NCBI GenBank assembly: GCA_023417285.1
Contig: JAEZFR010000221.1
Span: 1-15,178 of the forward strand
Reading direction: 5' to 3'
DNA length: 15,178 bases
Origin: Bacillota bacterium
GTDB lineage: Bacteria > Bacillota > Clostridia > Acetivibrionales > DSM-1351
The notes beneath the pieces were generated by a model. That model was given only the letters and a program-made list of their open reading frames with translations, was not told the origin of the DNA and searched no databases. The position numbers and the translations under genes were made by a program. Shown here in pieces: positions 13,292-15,178 of this stretch (within the stretch, counting starts at the first letter, position 1; every line of letters begins with the position of its first letter).

Positions 13292-14518
13292 ATGGCAAAG
13301 ATAAGAGTAGCAGTAGTTTTCGGTGGACAGTCATCTGAGCATGAAGTGTCCAGAGTATCGGCACAGTCGGTGATTGAAAACATTGACAGAGATAAATTTG
13401 ACGTTGAAATGATTGGTATTACAAAGGAAGGGCAATGGCTTACTTATCAGGGACCTGTAAATAAGATAGGTTCAGGTGAGTGGGAAGCTGTTGCTATGAA
13501 AGCATTATTAGAAAGTGCTTCACCAGCTGCGCCAAGTACTTGTTTAGAAGGTTCTTCACCAGCTGTATCAAGCGCTTGTAAAGAAGGTGCTAGCCCAGAT
13601 CAAGCAGCATGCCCGGACGAAGTAGCACGCCCTGATACACTAGAAAGCACCATGATTACAAATAACTCAGCAAAAAATATGATAAGCAATACTACAAAGG
13701 CTCCAATTGATGTTGTTTTTCCGGTTTTACATGGTGTAAACGGTGAAGATGGTACAATTCAGGGGCTTTTTGAGCTTGCAGGCATTCCGTATGTAGGCTG
13801 TGGAGTGTTAGGCTCAGCTGTAGGCATGGATAAGGCGTATACTAAGATTATTTTTGAAAAGGAAGGCCTACCGCAGGGAGATTATTTGGTTTTCAATAGA
13901 AAGCAGATATATAATGAAATTGATGAGGTAGTGGCAGCAGTTGAAGCAAAGCTTACTTATCCGAATTTTGTTAAGCCATCAAATGCAGGCTCATCTGTAG
14001 GTGTAAGCAAGGCTCGTGATAGACAGCAATTAATTGATGCTCTTTTATTAGCCGCAAAAAATGATAGAAAAGTACTTGTTGAAGAATTTATCAATGGCAG
14101 AGAAATAGAATGTGCAGTTCTTGGAAATGATAATCCAATAGCATCTGTTGTTGGCGAAGTAGTTCCATGCCATGATTTCTACGATTACAAAGCAAAGTAT
14201 CAAAGCGGGGATAGCTCCAGGGTGGAAATTCCAGCAAAGAATCTACCGAGTGAAACAGTTAAAAGGATCAGAGAATATGCTGTAAGAGCATTTAAGTGTC
14301 TGGATTGTTCCGGCCTTTCAAGAGTTGATTTCTTTGTTCACAAGGAAACAGGTGAGATATTTATAAATGAGATTAATACCCTCCCAGGGTTTACTCAAAT
14401 AAGCATGTATCCAAAGCTTTGGGCAGAGAGTGGTATACCATACAGCGAGCTTATTACAAAGCTGATAGAGCTTGCATATGAACGCTTTGAGGACAATAAG
14501 AGGGAGTTTGACCAATAA
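13292..14518 (+). CDS. ddl: D-alanine--D-alanine ligase with extended N-domain loop
   Basis: Joins two D-Ala using ATP for peptidoglycan precursors in the cytoplasm. The start is the ATG at 13292 (MAKIRVAVVFGGQSSEHEVS), preceded by GTGGGGG (13277-13283), and gives 408 residues. Key residues are present: Glu16 (SSEHEVS), the NAGSSVGV glycine loop (231-238), Tyr297 in FYDYKAKY on the omega loop (typical of D-Ala rather than D-Lac specificity), and metal ligands Asp346, Glu360 and Asn362 (NEINTLPGF). The ligase is longer than usual: residues 51-138 hold a low-complexity, repeat-bearing loop, roughly 40 residues more than E. coli DdlA in this place. The loop lies between GITKEGQW and IDVVFPVLHG and spares the active site. 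No confident promoter was found in 13179-13291, which is very AT-rich (a TATAAT at 13199-13204 has no -35). Confidence 0.96.
   Translation: MAKIRVAVVFGGQSSEHEVSRVSAQSVIENIDRDKFDVEMIGITKEGQWLTYQGPVNKIGSGEWEAVAMKALLESASPAAPSTCLEGSSPAVSSACKEGASPDQAACPDEVARPDTLESTMITNNSAKNMISNTTKAPIDVVFPVLHGVNGEDGTIQGLFELAGIPYVGCGVLGSAVGMDKAYTKIIFEKEGLPQGDYLVFNRKQIYNEIDEVVAAVEAKLTYPNFVKPSNAGSSVGVSKARDRQQLIDALLLAAKNDRKVLVEEFINGREIECAVLGNDNPIASVVGEVVPCHDFYDYKAKYQSGDSSRVEIPAKNLPSETVKRIREYAVRAFKCLDCSGLSRVDFFVHKETGEIFINEINTLPGFTQISMYPKLWAESGIPYSELITKLIELAYERFEDNKREFDQ
13517..13621 (+). repeat. In-frame 36-bp repeats inside ddl
   Basis: Three successive units encode ASPAAPSTCLEG (residues 76-87), SSPAVSSACKEG (88-99) and ASPDQAACPDE (100-110). 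The first two are 36 bp and clearly related in DNA (TCACCAGCTG, then GAAGGT); the third is 33 bp and diverged. Each has one Cys at a similar place. Multiples of three keep the ligase frame open. Confidence 0.8.
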
Positions 14519-14601
14519 GGGGCTAAGAAAAAGTAATTCTGTATTATTAATTGTAAAGTATTTTGAGAAATATCATATATAAGAGTATTTGAAAATTAGG
14601 G

Positions 14602-14629
14602 TTGAAAAAAAGTGCTTCTTATGTATATT
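14602..14629 (+). promoter_or_regulatory. Candidate SigA promoter for the DUF1934-argS unit
   Basis: TTGAAA (14602-14607), a 16-base spacer and TATATT (14624-14629) form a reasonable vegetative promoter. A start near 14636 would leave a leader of about 25 bases with GAAGGAG (14648-14654) ahead of the ATG at 14660. No terminator separates it from ddl, so read-through is also possible. Confidence 0.55.
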
Positions 14630-14659
14630 ATATTGGAAAGAAAATTCGAAGGAGCCCAT

Positions 14660-15130
14660 ATGAACAAGGATGTAATAATTAATGTTAAGGGTAACCAAAT
14701 GGACGGTATCACTCAGGATCAGAATACTATAGAGCTCATCACAGAGGGAAAGTATTACAAAAAGGGTGATAATTATTATGTTACTTACAAAGAGAGTGAA
14801 GTTACGGGTATGGATGGTACTACTACAACTCTTAAGGTGAGTAAAGACGTCGTAACCCTAATGCGGTTTGGAAAAATTAACTCGCAATTTGTATTCCAAA
14901 AGGGACAGAGACACCAATCGTTTTATGATACAGAATACGGAAGCTTCCATATCGGAGTATATGCAGATAAGGTTGAAATAAAAATGAATGAAAATGGTGG
15001 AGAGATACGAGTTGGCTATGAGATGGAGATAGATAATCATAGCTCAGGGCGAAATGATTTTCATATGTTTATAAGAGAGGCGGGCAGTTCAAATGAGAAA
15101 CATATCGGCGGACATACGCAAGCAAATTAA
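14660..15130 (+). CDS. DUF1934 (YwiB-like) beta-barrel protein
   Basis: The frame opens at 14612, but GAAGGAG (14648-14654) sets the ATG at 14660 and gives 156 residues, a little above the roughly 140 usual for the family. The pattern is of alternating strands of a small calycin-like barrel: DVIINVKGNQ at the start, the G-K-Y-Y-x-x-x-x-x-Y-Y-V-T-Y-K-E-S-E pair, TLKVSKDVVTLMRFG, a central QRHQSFYDTEYG turn, and an amphipathic V-G-Y-E-M-E-I-D strand near the end. YwiB of Bacillus, next to argS, is the known relative, and its function is unresolved. The last 12 codons (from 15093) overlap the argS start in another frame, which implies coupled translation. Confidence 0.87.
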   Translation: MNKDVIINVKGNQMDGITQDQNTIELITEGKYYKKGDNYYVTYKESEVTGMDGTTTTLKVSKDVVTLMRFGKINSQFVFQKGQRHQSFYDTEYGSFHIGVYADKVEIKMNENGGEIRVGYEMEIDNHSSGRNDFHMFIREAGSSNEKHIGGHTQAN

Positions 15131-15178
15131 TAGTGTAGTAATTGATGCACTCAAGAAGGCAGCGACAGCGGGAGAATT
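15093..15178 (+). CDS. argS: Arginyl-tRNA synthetase, N-terminal start (truncated by window)
   Basis: An open frame begins at ATG 15093 inside the DUF1934 gene and runs off the window, giving 28 full residues. The helix DIRKQINSVVIDALKKA is like the N-terminal tRNA-interacting (Add-1) helix of ArgS, and DUF1934/YwiB genes are classically followed by argS. The frame has a stop at 15072-15074 and no other start after it, so this ATG is the only choice. AGAGAGG (15074-15080) is a moderate ribosome binding site, 12 bases away. The catalytic domain lies outside the window, so the call rests on the short helix and gene order. Confidence 0.72.
   Translation, partial: MRNISADIRKQINSVVIDALKKAATAGE

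Overview
The window looks like chromosomal DNA of an AT-rich, endospore-forming member of the Clostridia (Bacillota). The evidence is uniformly strong GGAGG-type ribosome binding sites, hairpin-plus-T-run terminators, a SpoIIQ-like forespore protein behind a good SigF-type promoter, and the order D-Ala-D-Ala ligase / DUF1934 (YwiB-like) / argS. I cannot name a genus or species. Every convincing gene is on the + strand.

Layout. (1) Positions 1-4700: the 3' end of a MarR-type regulator, a 20-bp triplicated repeat over its stop codon, and two overlapping half-transporter genes. These encode a heterodimeric type IV ABC exporter with one consensus and one degenerate ATPase site, and the unit closes with a long hairpin terminator. 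(2) Positions 4700-5650: a monocistronic sporulation gene for a SpoIIQ-like, catalytically degenerate LytM/M23 protein with one transmembrane segment, flanked by a SigF-like promoter and a double hairpin terminator. (3) Positions 5700-13180: a block of apparently accessory one- and two-gene units. It holds an AraC-HTH/GyrI-like regulator paired with a DUF2268 HExxH metalloprotease, a CNT nucleoside transporter behind a tandem repeat, a small P-loop kinase behind a near-consensus SigA promoter, a membrane-anchored XRE regulator, a small nitroreductase, a stand-alone GyrI-like protein with a DUF3781 protein, and a WYL-domain regulator. In parts of this block (clearest in the nucleoside transporter) leucine is coded mainly by TTA, unlike the ABC genes, which is compatible with a different origin. 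A T-arm-like tRNA fragment at about 7594-7618 may be a scar of an old integration. (4) Positions 13290-15178: cell-wall and housekeeping genes, namely D-Ala-D-Ala ligase with an unusual repeat-bearing insertion, a DUF1934 beta-barrel protein with its own promoter, and the overlapping start of argS.

Functionally, several units look like stress or toxicant responses: MarR plus exporter, effector-binding GyrI-like domains (two copies), and a nitroreductase. The GyrI-like/DUF3781 pair is preceded by a clear 24-bp dyad that is probably an operator. I found no CRISPR array, insertion sequence, integrase, rRNA or intact tRNA. No single locus is convincingly a wholly new system. The least explained parts are the AraC-GyrI/DUF2268 pair, the 36-bp hairpin repeats ahead of the nucleoside transporter, the internal in-frame start in the XRE gene, and the Cys-containing repeats inside the Ddl ligase.
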